Shown here: piece after piece, positions 1-8,585 of the stretch | Position numbering within the stretch: the stretch's first letter is position 1 | How the letters are laid out: the number at the start of each line of letters is the position of its first letter | Source of the DNA: CAVXJN01 sp963762165 | GTDB taxonomy: Bacteria; Pseudomonadota; Gammaproteobacteria; JASBUN01 | Direction: 5' to 3' | DNA: 64,000 bases | NCBI GenBank assembly: GCA_963762165.1 | Contig: CAVXJN010000001.1 | Span: 372,001 to 436,000, forward strand | Translations under genes and position numbers: made by a program | The notes under the pieces: generated by a model | Database searches by the model: none | What the model was told of the DNA's origin: nothing | The model's input: only the letters and a program-made list of their open reading frames with translations

Positions 1-1262
1 GCGGTGCCGTTTCCAAAGGCGTGTTCATCGATCAGGGAGAGGCCGGTTTCGAAATCCGGTACCCGAACTACGCATAGCACGGGCCCGAAAATCTCTTCCT
101 GGTAAATACGCATCTGCGCCGTGACGTGGTCGAACAAACAACCGCCCAGAAAGAAGCCGCCCTCGTACCCGGGAACCTGAGGATCGCGACCATCGACCAC
201 CAGCGTTGCCCCTTCCTGCACACCGGTATCCACATAGTCGTGCACCCGTTGGCAATGTTCGCGGGTAACCAACGGCCCCATCTCGGATGCAGGGTCATCG
301 CCCGGCCCAACCCGAAGAGCCGCCACCTCGGTCGCGAGGCGCGAGACCAGTTGGTCAGCGACATCACCGACCGCGACCGCTACCGAAATCGCCATACAAC
401 GCTCGCCGGCCGATCCATACGCGGCCCCTAGCAATGCGGCCACCGTCTGGTCGAGGTCGGCATCGGGCATGACCAGCATGTGGTTCTTGGCGCCGCCCAA
501 GGCCTGTACACGTTTGCCGTGCTCACACCCCGTGGTGTAGATATATCGCGCCACGGGTGTCGAACCGACGAAACTCACCGCTTGCACGCGGTGATCCTCC
601 AGCAACGTGTCGACCGCTTCCTTGTCTCCATTGATAACGTTGAATACGCCGTCGGGCAGACCCGCTTCCTTGAACAACTCCGCCAACAAAAGCGGGCAAC
701 CCGGATCCTTTTCCGACGGTTTGAGCACAAATGTATTGCCGGCCGCGATGGCAATGGGAAACATCCACATCGGTACCATGGCAGGAAAGTTGAACGGCGT
801 AATGCCTGCGCATACTCCAAGCGGCTGTCGTACGGACCAACTGTCTACGCCACCGCCGACATCTTCCGACATCTCGCCTTTGAGCAGATGCGGAATGCCA
901 CAGGCGAACTCGACGACTTCAATGCCGCGAGTGAGCTCACCGCGCGCGTCTTCCGCAACTTTTCCGTGTTCCGAACTGATCAACGACACCAATTCGTCGG
1001 CATGCTGTTCCAGCAGGCTCTTGAATTTGAACAGCACGCGCGCCCGGCGCAGCGGCGTCGTATTGGACCAGGCGGGGAACGCGTTTGCCGCCGCCTCGAT
1101 CGCGGCGCGGGTTTCCGTGCTCGACGCAAGGGCCACGCGCGCCTGTAAGTTGCCGGTCGCAGGATTGAATACATCGCCCATTCTGCCCAAAGCGCCTGGA
1201 ACCGCGCGCCCGGCGATGAAGTGACCGAGTTCTCGCAAGTTTTTCGCTACGTCATCACGCAT
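1..1262 (-). CDS. mmsA: CoA-acylating methylmalonate-semialdehyde dehydrogenase, 3' end outside window
   Basis: This is an aldehyde dehydrogenase superfamily enzyme. By family it oxidises (methyl)malonate semialdehyde to propionyl- or acetyl-CoA in valine and inositol catabolism. About 420 residues are visible. The reading frame starts at an ATG preceded by GGAGAG seven bases upstream and runs off the left edge of the window. Seen directly: the N-terminal FNPATG segment, the ITPFNFPAMVPMWMFP stretch near residue 155 typical of MMSDH, and the catalytic cysteine in GSAGERCMA (about Cys289), a hallmark of the CoA-acylating subgroup. The flavin oxidoreductase behind it is co-oriented. The family call is firm; the exact substrate is inferred. 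Confidence 0.9.
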   Translation of the reverse strand, partial: MRDDVAKNLRELGHFIAGRAVPGALGRMGDVFNPATGNLQARVALASSTETRAAIEAAANAFPAWSNTTPLRRARVLFKFKSLLEQHADELVSLISSEHGKVAEDARGELTRGIEVVEFACGIPHLLKGEMSEDVGGGVDSWSVRQPLGVCAGITPFNFPAMVPMWMFPIAIAAGNTFVLKPSEKDPGCPLLLAELFKEAGLPDGVFNVINGDKEAVDTLLEDHRVQAVSFVGSTPVARYIYTTGCEHGKRVQALGGAKNHMLVMPDADLDQTVAALLGAAYGSAGERCMAISVAVAVGDVADQLVSRLATEVAALRVGPGDDPASEMGPLVTREHCQRVHDYVDTGVQEGATLVVDGRDPQVPGYEGGFFLGGCLFDHVTAQMRIYQEEIFGPVLCVVRVPDFETGLSLIDEHAFGNGT

Positions 1263-1336
1263 TTTGCCGCTCTCCATCGCGCGCTATCGCACAGCGCGTT
1301 TTCGCATCACCTGTAGTTTGTTGCAACCGCAAGCGC

Positions 1337-2461
1337 TCACTCGCCATCGGAAATACCGCCATTTTTCAAATCGGCGCCTGGCCACAGACGCGGCAAGCTT
1401 CGCTCGTATTGGGGCACGACTTTTAACTCCGTACCCAGGGTGTGTGCCGCGTGCCACGGCCAGCGCGGATTATCGAGCAGAGCGCGAGCCAACGCCACCA
1501 TATCGGCATCTCCGTCGGCAATGATGCGTTCCGCCTGGAGTGGATCCAAGATCATGCCCACGGCCTGCGTCGGCATCCCGGTTTCCCGCTTTACCTGTGC
1601 CGCGAACGGCAACTGATAATCGGGCCCCACCGGAATGTCCAATCCGGGAACGATACCGCCGCTGCTGACACAGACGTAATCGAGACCGATATCCTTCAGT
1701 TCCCCGGCCAGTCGCACTGCCTCATCGGGGCCAAGCCCCTGTTCGTGCCAGTCGCTACCTGTGATCCGCATCCCGACGACATGGGAACGTGGCACCTCGG
1801 CGCGCACAGCTCGGGCAACCTGCAACGGAAAGCGCATCCGGTTTTCGAGCGAACCGCCAAACTCATCCTCTCTGCGGTTGGAAACCGGGGAAAGAAATTG
1901 ATGTAGCAGATAACCGTGCGCGCCGTGCAACTCGATGAGCTCGAAGCCGAGATCCATGGCACGCCGAGCGGCTAGGACGAACGCTTCGACGGCGCGTTCC
2001 AAATCCGACGAGTCCATGGCCGCAGGCGTGTGCCACCCTCGCCCTACCGGAAGCGCCGAAGGTGCAACGGTCGTCCAGGGATCGTCCGTTGCCGACAACG
2101 CGCGCCCACCTTCCCACGGACGCTGCGCAGACGCTTTGCGACCCGCGTGGGCGAGCTGGATGCCGAACTTGGTGTCTTCATGGGCGATCCGCCGAGCCGC
2201 TGCCAACACCCGCTGCAAGGCGGCGACGTTGGCCTCGGAATACAATCCGAGATCGCTATGGGTAATGCGCCCGCGGCGTTCGACTGCAGTGGCTTCCAGA
2301 ATGATCAGGCCGACTCTGGAGATGGCCAGCTGCATCAGGTGTTGCAAGTGCCAGTCGGTGGCACAACCGTCCACGGCGCTGTATTGGCACATCGGCGAAG
2401 CGGCAATCCGGTTGGGAATTTCCTGCTGCGCAAGTCGGATCGGGGAAAATAACTGGGACAC
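1337..2461 (-). CDS. Old Yellow Enzyme family NADH:flavin oxidoreductase (YqjM/XenA-like)
   Basis: A 374-residue FMN-dependent ene-reductase of the Old Yellow Enzyme family. It is expected to reduce activated C=C bonds or xenobiotics using NAD(P)H in the cytoplasm. The N-terminal LFSPIRLAQQEIPNRIAASPMCQYS motif region (here read as NRIAASPMCQYS) contains the cysteine that tunes flavin potential in the YqjM subgroup. The HGAHGYLLHQFLSP segment around residue 180 carries the paired substrate-binding histidines, and QLAHAGRK near residue 100 is also conserved. Length matches the family. It lies 74 bases from mmsA in the same direction, so co-transcription is possible. The physiological substrate cannot be told from sequence. 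Confidence 0.9.
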   Translation of the reverse strand: MSQLFSPIRLAQQEIPNRIAASPMCQYSAVDGCATDWHLQHLMQLAISRVGLIILEATAVERRGRITHSDLGLYSEANVAALQRVLAAARRIAHEDTKFGIQLAHAGRKASAQRPWEGGRALSATDDPWTTVAPSALPVGRGWHTPAAMDSSDLERAVEAFVLAARRAMDLGFELIELHGAHGYLLHQFLSPVSNRREDEFGGSLENRMRFPLQVARAVRAEVPRSHVVGMRITGSDWHEQGLGPDEAVRLAGELKDIGLDYVCVSSGGIVPGLDIPVGPDYQLPFAAQVKRETGMPTQAVGMILDPLQAERIIADGDADMVALARALLDNPRWPWHAAHTLGTELKVVPQYERSLPRLWPGADLKNGGISDGE

Positions 2462-2544
2462 AACTGCCCTCCTTCGGCGGATACGTCGATTCTACATGCT
2501 GACGCGGCAATTGTTCATCGCAGGGGCGGGATGCAGCAAAACAA

Positions 2545-2575
2545 AACCCCCCTAAACCAGGGGCCTAGGAGGGTT
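2545..2575 (-). terminator. intrinsic terminator after tRNA-fMet
   Basis: On the minus strand, a 10-bp stem (AACCCTCCTA with TAGGGGGGTT, one G-U pair) closes an 11-base loop. It is followed by a T-rich tract (TTGTTTTG). It sits 12 bases beyond the CCA end of the tRNA. Confidence 0.8.
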
Positions 2576-2587
2576 CTGTAATCAAAG

Positions 2588-2664
2588 TGGTAGCGGGGGC
2601 AGGATTTGAACCTGCGACCTTCGGGTTATGAGCCCGACGAGCTGCCAGACTGCTCCACCCCGCA
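2588..2664 (-). tRNA. tRNA-fMet (anticodon CAT), initiator
   Basis: A 77-nt cloverleaf with encoded CCA. The anticodon loop CTCATAA is closed by three consecutive G-C pairs (GGG/CCC), the classic initiator signature. Positions 1 and 72 are U and U, so the first acceptor pair is mismatched. Initiators need a mismatch here, but E. coli uses C-A instead. The D-arm and T-arm (GGTTCAAATCC) are intact. Confidence 0.97.
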
Positions 2665-2677
2665 ACTGCGAGGGCGC

Positions 2678-2706
2678 AGTGTACCGGCTCTGCAGAGGCT
2701 TTTCAA
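2678..2706 (-). promoter_or_regulatory. sigma70-type promoter of tRNA-fMet
   Basis: On the minus strand, TTGAAA (-35) and TACACT (-10) are separated by exactly 17 bases. The -10 lies 13 bases before the mature tRNA 5' end, leaving room for a short leader trimmed by RNase P. Confidence 0.65.
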
Positions 2707-2722
2707 GTCAATTGCATGAGCC

Positions 2723-2748
2723 AAAAAAACGGGCGCCGAAGCGCCCGT
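2723..2748 (-). terminator. intrinsic terminator of the DsrE-family lipoprotein gene
   Basis: A perfect 8-bp stem ACGGGCGC/GCGCCCGT with a four-base loop is followed on the minus strand by seven T residues. It lies about 25 bases past the stop codon of the upstream gene. Confidence 0.88.
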
Positions 2749-2773
2749 GTCGAAACAAGCCGATCAACTTTGT

Positions 2774-3235
2774 TCAGGGCTTGATGTATTCGTAGCCCTG
2801 CTGTTCCAAGTGCGCAATTTCAGCGACACCGGACGGAACGATCTTAGCGTTCAGATTGATCTTGCTTTTGTCGATCTTCTTGCCGCGAATGGTGTTGGCG
2901 CAGATGTCGAACTTCACACCTCGATTGGCCAGTTTCTGGACCATGTCTTCGAAGCTGTGGCCCTTCTCATCGGTGGAACCGTCCACCAGCGTGAAGGCAC
3001 CACCCGAATGGGTTACGACGACGATATCCGCGTTCTCATCGCCTAGCGCATTGAGGTGGTTTTTCACGTTGCGCAGAGCACCGTTGGCACTGTTGATGTC
3101 ATTGATGTGATACACGACTTTCTGTTGCATATAGCCGTTCTTCGCCGGCTTCAGGTTCTGACCCTGGGATTGACAACCCACCAGAGCTGCGCCCATCACT
3201 ACAGCAGCCGCGATCGCGATGTACTTCTTGATCAT
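2774..3235 (-). CDS. DsrE-family exported lipoprotein
   Basis: A 153-residue protein whose N-terminus MIKKYIAIAAAVVMGAALVGC is a lipoprotein signal peptide: two lysines, a hydrophobic core, and an L-V-G-C lipobox at Cys21. The rest has the DsrE/DsrF-like alpha/beta fold pattern: a VVYHINDIN strand, an ADIVVVTHSGG loop and a GVKFDICANT strand near residue 110 with one cysteine. DsrE-type proteins often handle sulfur or persulfide groups. An exported version suggests periplasmic sulfur or redox chemistry, which is inference. The start was chosen at the internal ATG because AGGAGG lies just upstream; the longer in-frame start lacks this. It has its own terminator and a Fur-box-like site upstream, so it is probably monocistronic. 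Confidence 0.82.
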   Translation of the reverse strand: MIKKYIAIAAAVVMGAALVGCQSQGQNLKPAKNGYMQQKVVYHINDINSANGALRNVKNHLNALGDENADIVVVTHSGGAFTLVDGSTDEKGHSFEDMVQKLANRGVKFDICANTIRGKKIDKSKINLNAKIVPSGVAEIAHLEQQGYEYIKP

Positions 3236-3302
3236 TTTGAACTCCTCCTGGGATTTTTTATATGAACGCCAACAACTCGGAAGCAAGGATTATTCCAACG
3301 CT

Positions 3303-3321
3303 TTGAATCGTTATCATTATG
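3303..3321 (-). promoter_or_regulatory. candidate Fur box upstream of the DsrE-family lipoprotein
   Basis: On the minus strand, CATAATGATAACGATTCAA matches 13 of 19 positions of the Fur consensus, including the contiguous ATAATGATAA core. It is about 70 bases upstream of the lipoprotein start. A fur gene is present at 43153-43572. This is a motif match only. Confidence 0.45.
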
Positions 3322-3424
3322 CGAAGTTTCAGTATGTTACTTCCCGTGTCCGGTGGCTCATGAACGTAACTACTGTGTAACAGTTGCAGATTGCAGTGTA
3401 TTTTGCAACCCGCGGCTGTGATTT

Positions 3425-4795
3425 TCAGTTTTCCTGTCGCTCGTATCGGCGCAGTTTTCGCCAAAGCGTGGTCTTGTCGATCCCGAGAATACGCGCAGCT
3501 TTGGTCTTTTTGCCGCCCGCCTGCTTCAAAACGTGATTGATGTACTCCTCTTCCAACGCTTCGAGGGACACCAATTCGTCGCCGCGGAAACGCAGGCTCC
3601 CGGACTCGTCCGGGGCCGCAACCTTTTGCTGCGGGTCCGGCCACGTTAACAGGGGACCGTCCGCGAGAATTACACAGCGCTCGACTGCATTACGCAGCTC
3701 ACGCACGTTGCCGTTCCAATCCGCGTCGTACAACCGGCGCATGGACTGCGGATCGAATCCATGCACCCGACGTTGGTAGCGTTCGCTGAACTCCGCCACG
3801 AAGCTTTCCACCAATGCCGGAATGTCGTCTCGGCGCTCGGCCAACGAGGGAACCCGCACATTGACCACATTGAGGCGGTGATAAAAATCATGGCGAAACC
3901 GGCCTTGCCGGACCATTTCCTCGAGATCGCGATTGCTGGCCGCGATTACACGCAAGTCGATCGGAACGGGCGTGGTACTGCCGACCCGGGTAATACGTTG
4001 ATCCTCTATTGCGCGCATCAGCTTCATCTGCATCGCATCTGAGATATTACCGACCTCATCCAGGAACAACGTGCCCCCGCTTGCTTGCTCCATAAGCCCG
4101 CGCTTGCGTTGGGTGGCGCCTGTGAAAGCGCCTTTCTCGTGCCCGAAGAGTTCGCTCTCCAAAAGCGTCTCGGTCAAAGCGCCGCAATCGATCACCACAA
4201 AAGGCGCTTCGGCGCGCGGACTATAGTCATGCAGCGCTCGCGCAACGAGTTCTTTGCCCGTGCCCGACGGCCCCGTGATGATAACGTTGCAGCTTACGTC
4301 TGATACCTTTTCCAGCGTGTTGAACAGCGAACGCATTACCGGAGTATCACCGATCATTCCGAAACGATTGCCGCCACCGCTGCGTAGCCGTTTCTTCAAT
4401 AGGGCGTTTTCGCTCTGCAAACGAAGGGCCTGCAGGTTCCGATCGATGATCAGGCGCAATTCCTCGAAATCGAATGGCTTCTTGATGAAATCCGTCGCTC
4501 CGAGCTTCATTGCTTCGACTGCATTTTCCACGGATGAATAGCCCGTCATGACCAAGACCGGCATATCGGAATCGATGTCGCGCAATGCGCAGAGCAGCTC
4601 GAATCCGTTCATTTCCGGCATGCGCAAGTCGGTTACCACCAGGTCGGCACCGTGATCCCGAAATTCTTCCAAACAGTCCTTGCCCGACCGGAATGTTCTG
4701 CAAACGAAGCCAGCGCGATCGCAATTGCGCTGCATCACCGAACAGGTTACTGGATCGTCATCGACGAAAAACAGCTTTACGGGATTAGCTGACAC
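3425..4795 (-). CDS. sigma54-dependent NtrC-family response regulator
   Basis: A 456-residue transcription activator with three domains. The REC domain (about 6-120) has acidic residues VDDD and the phospho-acceptor Asp56 in VVTDLRMP. The AAA+ sigma54-interaction domain (about 148-385) has Walker A GPSGTGKE and the sigma54-contacting GAFTGA loop at 222-227. A C-terminal Fis-type helix-turn-helix (KAARILGIDKTTLWRKLRR) follows. The start is read as GTG, six bases after GGAG. This GTG overlaps the last codons of the sensor kinase, so the pair is translationally coupled. Target genes are unknown; no convincing -24/-12 promoter was seen nearby. Confidence 0.93.
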   Translation of the reverse strand: MSANPVKLFFVDDDPVTCSVMQRNCDRAGFVCRTFRSGKDCLEEFRDHGADLVVTDLRMPEMNGFELLCALRDIDSDMPVLVMTGYSSVENAVEAMKLGATDFIKKPFDFEELRLIIDRNLQALRLQSENALLKKRLRSGGGNRFGMIGDTPVMRSLFNTLEKVSDVSCNVIITGPSGTGKELVARALHDYSPRAEAPFVVIDCGALTETLLESELFGHEKGAFTGATQRKRGLMEQASGGTLFLDEVGNISDAMQMKLMRAIEDQRITRVGSTTPVPIDLRVIAASNRDLEEMVRQGRFRHDFYHRLNVVNVRVPSLAERRDDIPALVESFVAEFSERYQRRVHGFDPQSMRRLYDADWNGNVRELRNAVERCVILADGPLLTWPDPQQKVAAPDESGSLRFRGDELVSLEALEEEYINHVLKQAGGKKTKAARILGIDKTTLWRKLRRYERQEN

Positions 4796-6734
4796 TACTT
4801 GCTCCGACGTGCTTGACCGCCCGCTCAGCCGGGGCCGCTTGCTTGAGCGGCACCGAGATCTGGACTCGCACTCCGCCGGTGCTGCGATTCTGCAATGCGA
4901 TGGTTCCACCGTGCCTGCGGACAATGCCGTAACTCACCGAAAGCCCCAACCCGGTTCCGCTCCCCTCTTTCTTGGTAGTGAAAAACGGGTTGAACACCTT
5001 ATCCAGCGCGGACTCGTGAATGCCACTGCCTTCGTCCAGCACCTCCACCTGTGCCTGATCCCCTACCGTGTGGGCGCGCACGATAATCGTCGAATTGCGC
5101 GGTGAAGCCTGAATGGCGTTCAGGAGGACATTGACCAGAACCTGCTGCAACTGCCCGGCGTCGCCCTGAATGTGCAACGATCGCGCGACGTCTAATTCCA
5201 TTTTTAGCGCAGAAGCTTCGGCACGGTGGCGGAACAATGCGACCGTGGTTTCGATGAGTTCCGCCAAATCGAAGCGTTCAAAACTTGGAGCCGTCTCGCG
5301 AGCGAAATTCAAGATCCCTTGCACGATTCGCGCACAGCGCCGCACCTCGCTCTGCAGCGAGCGAAGATCGTCGCGTCCCTGAAGATCCTCCCGCGGAACC
5401 GAGTCCTCCAGCAACCCCGCCAGCGAATTGATGTTCATCAGCGGATTGTTGATCTCGTGGCCGATACCGGCGGCCATTTGACCGATTGCCGCAAGTCGCT
5501 CGGACTGACGGACAGCCCGCTCCGCGGTCTCGCGTTCGACCTTCGCATGCTCGAGACTTTCAGTAAGGTAGTTGAACGCTTTTCCGGCGCTGCCGACGTC
5601 ATCGTTTCGATGGCCCATGTAGCGCGCGCGATGATCGCCATCCGCGTATCGCCGGATGATATTCGTCAAGTCCTGCACGGGACGCGACAATCGAGCCGCC
5701 GCCCACCTTGCAATTACCAGACTGACAACCAACATCGTGACGATGAGCCACGTGAGCCAGTTGCGTAATCCGGCGATCGGTGCATGCACCGTAGTCCGAT
5801 TGGTTTCGATCACCAGCAGCCATTTGGTAGCGCGGTCCGCGAAAGGCGCGAACTTGCGCCAATACAACCAGCGACCACTGGTGGTGTCGACTACGCCGCG
5901 AATGCCGCCGGATTTAATGGATTGCCAGGTCGAGTTGCCCAATTCCGTAGACAATCGATGATCATTGCCCAGCTGATTGGCGAAGCGCCAGTCTGGATTC
6001 TCGTGATAGAGGTAGATCCCGTCGCGTTGTGCGTTTTCATCGTTCAACTCGACGATATACGCCTTGCCCGGGTACCCGCCCAACGCCGCCTGCACTGCAT
6101 CGTCGACCCGCCGCCCCCAGATATTGACCGTCAGCATGCCCAAGGGAGTGTCCAACTCGTCTCGGATCGGCACCGAATAACGCACCATCGCGGGACAGAA
6201 GTCGGTTTCTCCGGCCACCTTGCCACGCTCGAAATCCGACACCGCGACGCGCTTGTCGGAGCCTAACGCCCATTGAAAAAACGGCTTGTAGGCAATGTCC
6301 TCGACAAATTGCCGACCCTGGAGGTCGCGCAACAGTGCCGGAACCAAATGTCCTTCTTTCACCTTAACCAGCGTCTTGCCTTGCAGATCCGAAAAGCGCA
6401 CCGCTTGGATGCTGGGAACCGTTGACTGGTAATTGAGAAAGAAGGTCGCGAGCTCGTTGGACATGGTCTCGAATCGTTCGGATTTCGGGTTCTCAACGGT
6501 GCCCGCAAATTCGCGCACGATTGGAACCCGCGCCAAACCCTCGACGATGGACTGCTGGGTACTCATCAGCGTGTCCAACTCCTGCGCCATCTTGCCGAGG
6601 GTCGCGTTGAGCTCGTCCGCAGTCCGTCGCTCAAGATCGGTTTCGATGCTTTCCACCACCTCGAACAAAAGAAACAGCAATGGCACCATCGCCATAAGAC
6701 TGAGGACGAGGAACAGTTTCTGACGCAGCGCCAT
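4785..6734 (-). CDS. membrane sensor histidine kinase (NtrB/ZraS class)
   Basis: A 649-residue kinase. A first transmembrane helix (about 6-25, KLFLVLSLMAMVPLLFLLF) is followed by a large periplasmic sensing region of roughly 280 residues that looks Cache-like. A second helix (LTWLIVTMLVVSLVIA) leads to a HAMP linker, the HisKA H-box GHEINNPLMN, and an HATPase domain with NVLLNAIQAS, DEGSGI and GTGLGLSV. The start MALRQKLF was chosen because residues upstream in the same frame are Arg/Trp-rich and not protein-like; no good Shine-Dalgarno is visible. It should phosphorylate the overlapping NtrC-type regulator. The stimulus is not predictable from sequence. Confidence 0.9.
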   Translation of the reverse strand: MALRQKLFLVLSLMAMVPLLFLLFEVVESIETDLERRTADELNATLGKMAQELDTLMSTQQSIVEGLARVPIVREFAGTVENPKSERFETMSNELATFFLNYQSTVPSIQAVRFSDLQGKTLVKVKEGHLVPALLRDLQGRQFVEDIAYKPFFQWALGSDKRVAVSDFERGKVAGETDFCPAMVRYSVPIRDELDTPLGMLTVNIWGRRVDDAVQAALGGYPGKAYIVELNDENAQRDGIYLYHENPDWRFANQLGNDHRLSTELGNSTWQSIKSGGIRGVVDTTSGRWLYWRKFAPFADRATKWLLVIETNRTTVHAPIAGLRNWLTWLIVTMLVVSLVIARWAAARLSRPVQDLTNIIRRYADGDHRARYMGHRNDDVGSAGKAFNYLTESLEHAKVERETAERAVRQSERLAAIGQMAAGIGHEINNPLMNINSLAGLLEDSVPREDLQGRDDLRSLQSEVRRCARIVQGILNFARETAPSFERFDLAELIETTVALFRHRAEASALKMELDVARSLHIQGDAGQLQQVLVNVLLNAIQASPRNSTIIVRAHTVGDQAQVEVLDEGSGIHESALDKVFNPFFTTKKEGSGTGLGLSVSYGIVRRHGGTIALQNRSTGGVRVQISVPLKQAAPAERAVKHVGASSVS

Positions 6735-7135
6735 GGGCACAATGCTACCATAAGCTGCATTTTGCAGCCTTGTCGGACGTGCGTGCGCGCCTAGCGTTGC
6801 TGCTATTTTATTAGAATATTCAGATATTCGATCTTCTGAGCCGCGCAAACATTTTTCGCTGTGCAGACCTGCACAGTGCGAAAATCGAAACCAGTCAAAA
6901 CGCGAAAACCGAAACCATCGATTCTGAGGTGCAGGTCGCCGCAAGCCACGTGCTCGGCGCCACCTGCAGGCAACTCGACAAAACTCAGTACCAACCCTTG
7001 CAGTAACCGCGTCCACTCTTTCTGGCAGTGGCACTTTGGCCGGAGGACAAACAGTCTTTCACTCAGCCACAGCGAATGAGCGGCCGGTGATTGCAATCAC
7101 CAGCCGCCAGCCACCGCAGACATGAACCTGTGGTT
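6735..7135. other. 401-bp gap between nuoN and the sensor kinase; no gene recognised
   Basis: Short open frames here give no recognisable protein. The segment next to the kinase is AT-rich (around 6805-6835) and could hold the kinase promoter. I found no clean -35/-10 pair and only a poor sigma54-like match. A hairpin near the nuoN end is listed separately. Confidence 0.6.
7080..7107 (-). repeat. stable hairpin downstream of nuoN
   Basis: Arms GCGGC/GCCGC flank the perfect palindrome GGTGATTGCAATCACC, with one C-A mismatch between the two stem segments. It lies about 30 bases past the nuoN stop, with no T-run on either side. It may stabilise or end the long nuo transcript, but it is not a canonical intrinsic terminator. 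Confidence 0.5.
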
Positions 7136-8572
7136 TCAGCTGAATGCGAAGGTACAGAGCGACATGAGCGCGCCAGGAAACACCCCGAGAGCGAGAACGG
7201 CCAAGCCGTTGGTGCTCAATATCACGCGGGTGTCTATGCTGGAATCCAAAGGCGCCGCGTCCTCGGCTTTGTCGAAATACATCAACTTGATGATTCGCAG
7301 ATAATAGAACGCGCCGATCACGGAAAACGCCACCGCAACCACCGCCACCCAGGTCAGACCGGCACCGATTACAGCCTCCAACACCCACAATTTGGCGTAG
7401 AAGCCGACCGTGGGCGGGACCCCTGCGAGCGAGAACATCAGCACCAGCATCACGAAGGCGAACCACGGGCTGCGTTCGCTCAGTCCTTTGAAGTCTTCCA
7501 ATCGCTCGGCTTCGAATCCGGATCGGCTAAGGAGGATCACGATGCCGAAGCTGCCGGTGGCCATCACCGCGTAGATGATGGTATAGAACATGGCCGCCGA
7601 GTAGCCGTCGGGTGTCCCTGCCAAAATTCCCAGCAACAGAAACCCGACATGGGAAATAGTCGAGTACGCAAGCATGCGTTTGATGTTGGTTTGCGCGATC
7701 GCCACCACATTACCGAGGCCTAACGAAAGCACCGAGAGCATGATCAACATAGCCTGCCAGTCCGCGCTCAATCCCGAAAGTGCATCGACGAACAGTCGCA
7801 TGGCCATCGCGAACGCGGCGATCTTGGGAATCGAGCCAACGTACATGGTCACGGCCGTAGGGGCACCTTCGTAAACGTCGGGCAGCCACATGTGAAATGG
7901 CACGGCGCCCAGTTTGAACGCGACCCCGATCAGCACGAACACCAGTCCGAAGGCGAGGATCAAGTCATGTCCACCTTTCGCGACAGTGTGTTCCGCCACG
8001 GTTGCCAGATTCAGGCTGCCGGTCGCGCCGTACAGCATCGACATGCCGTAAAGGAGCATGCCCGAGGCGATCGCGCCCAGGACGAAATATTTCATCGCTG
8101 CTTCCGAGGCATTCTTCGACTCACGATCGAACGCCACCATGGCGTACAAGGCGAGCGAGAGCAATTCCAAGCCGAGGTATACGGTCAGGAAGTTGGCAGC
8201 GGATATCAGCACCATCATTCCCAGCACACCGAATAGCCCCAGCACGAAGTACTCGCCCTTCAGCAATCCGCGCGCGTGCAGATAATCGCGAGAATAGAGA
8301 AATACCATTGAGCAGATCAAATAAGTGAATATCTTGAGCACATCCCCCATTGAATCGCGTACGAATGTATCCGTAAACGCCATGATGGACTCGTGGGGCA
8401 TCGTCGCCCACGTAATCAACAATGCTCCGAGCAGACTCAACTGCGCCAGCAGGTAGGACACCCAGCGTGTGTTATCCGACAGGAACAGGTCGATCACCAG
8501 TACAGCGCAGGTGCTCGCGAGCAGAAAGATCTCCGGCGCAGCGACGAGCAAGTCAGGTCTGAGCGTTTCCAT
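7136..8572 (-). CDS. nuoN: NADH-quinone oxidoreductase subunit N
   Basis: A 478-residue antiporter-like membrane subunit of complex I, in the proton-pumping arm. It has about 14 hydrophobic helices. The conserved lysine-bearing helices are visible, for example KLGAVPFHMWLPDVYEG with the Pro-His-Trp-Leu-Pro-Asp motif shared by NuoL, NuoM and NuoN. The start METLRPDLLVAAPEIF was preferred because GGGGAAGAA precedes it; the open frame extends upstream into nuoM. It is the last gene of the operon, 13 bases after nuoM. Confidence 0.95.
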   Translation of the reverse strand: METLRPDLLVAAPEIFLLASTCAVLVIDLFLSDNTRWVSYLLAQLSLLGALLITWATMPHESIMAFTDTFVRDSMGDVLKIFTYLICSMVFLYSRDYLHARGLLKGEYFVLGLFGVLGMMVLISAANFLTVYLGLELLSLALYAMVAFDRESKNASEAAMKYFVLGAIASGMLLYGMSMLYGATGSLNLATVAEHTVAKGGHDLILAFGLVFVLIGVAFKLGAVPFHMWLPDVYEGAPTAVTMYVGSIPKIAAFAMAMRLFVDALSGLSADWQAMLIMLSVLSLGLGNVVAIAQTNIKRMLAYSTISHVGFLLLGILAGTPDGYSAAMFYTIIYAVMATGSFGIVILLSRSGFEAERLEDFKGLSERSPWFAFVMLVLMFSLAGVPPTVGFYAKLWVLEAVIGAGLTWVAVVAVAFSVIGAFYYLRIIKLMYFDKAEDAAPLDSSIDTRVILSTNGLAVLALGVFPGALMSLCTFAFS

Positions 8573-8585
8573 TTCTTCCCCGCGG

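Noticed and set aside
480..1224. Long plus-strand open frames opposite mmsA
   Set aside because: They are antisense to a strongly conserved dehydrogenase and have no recognisable domains.
6920..6960. Sigma54-like site GAGCAC-N5-TTGC on the minus strand
   Set aside because: It lacks the essential GG of the -24 element and lies far from the kinase start.
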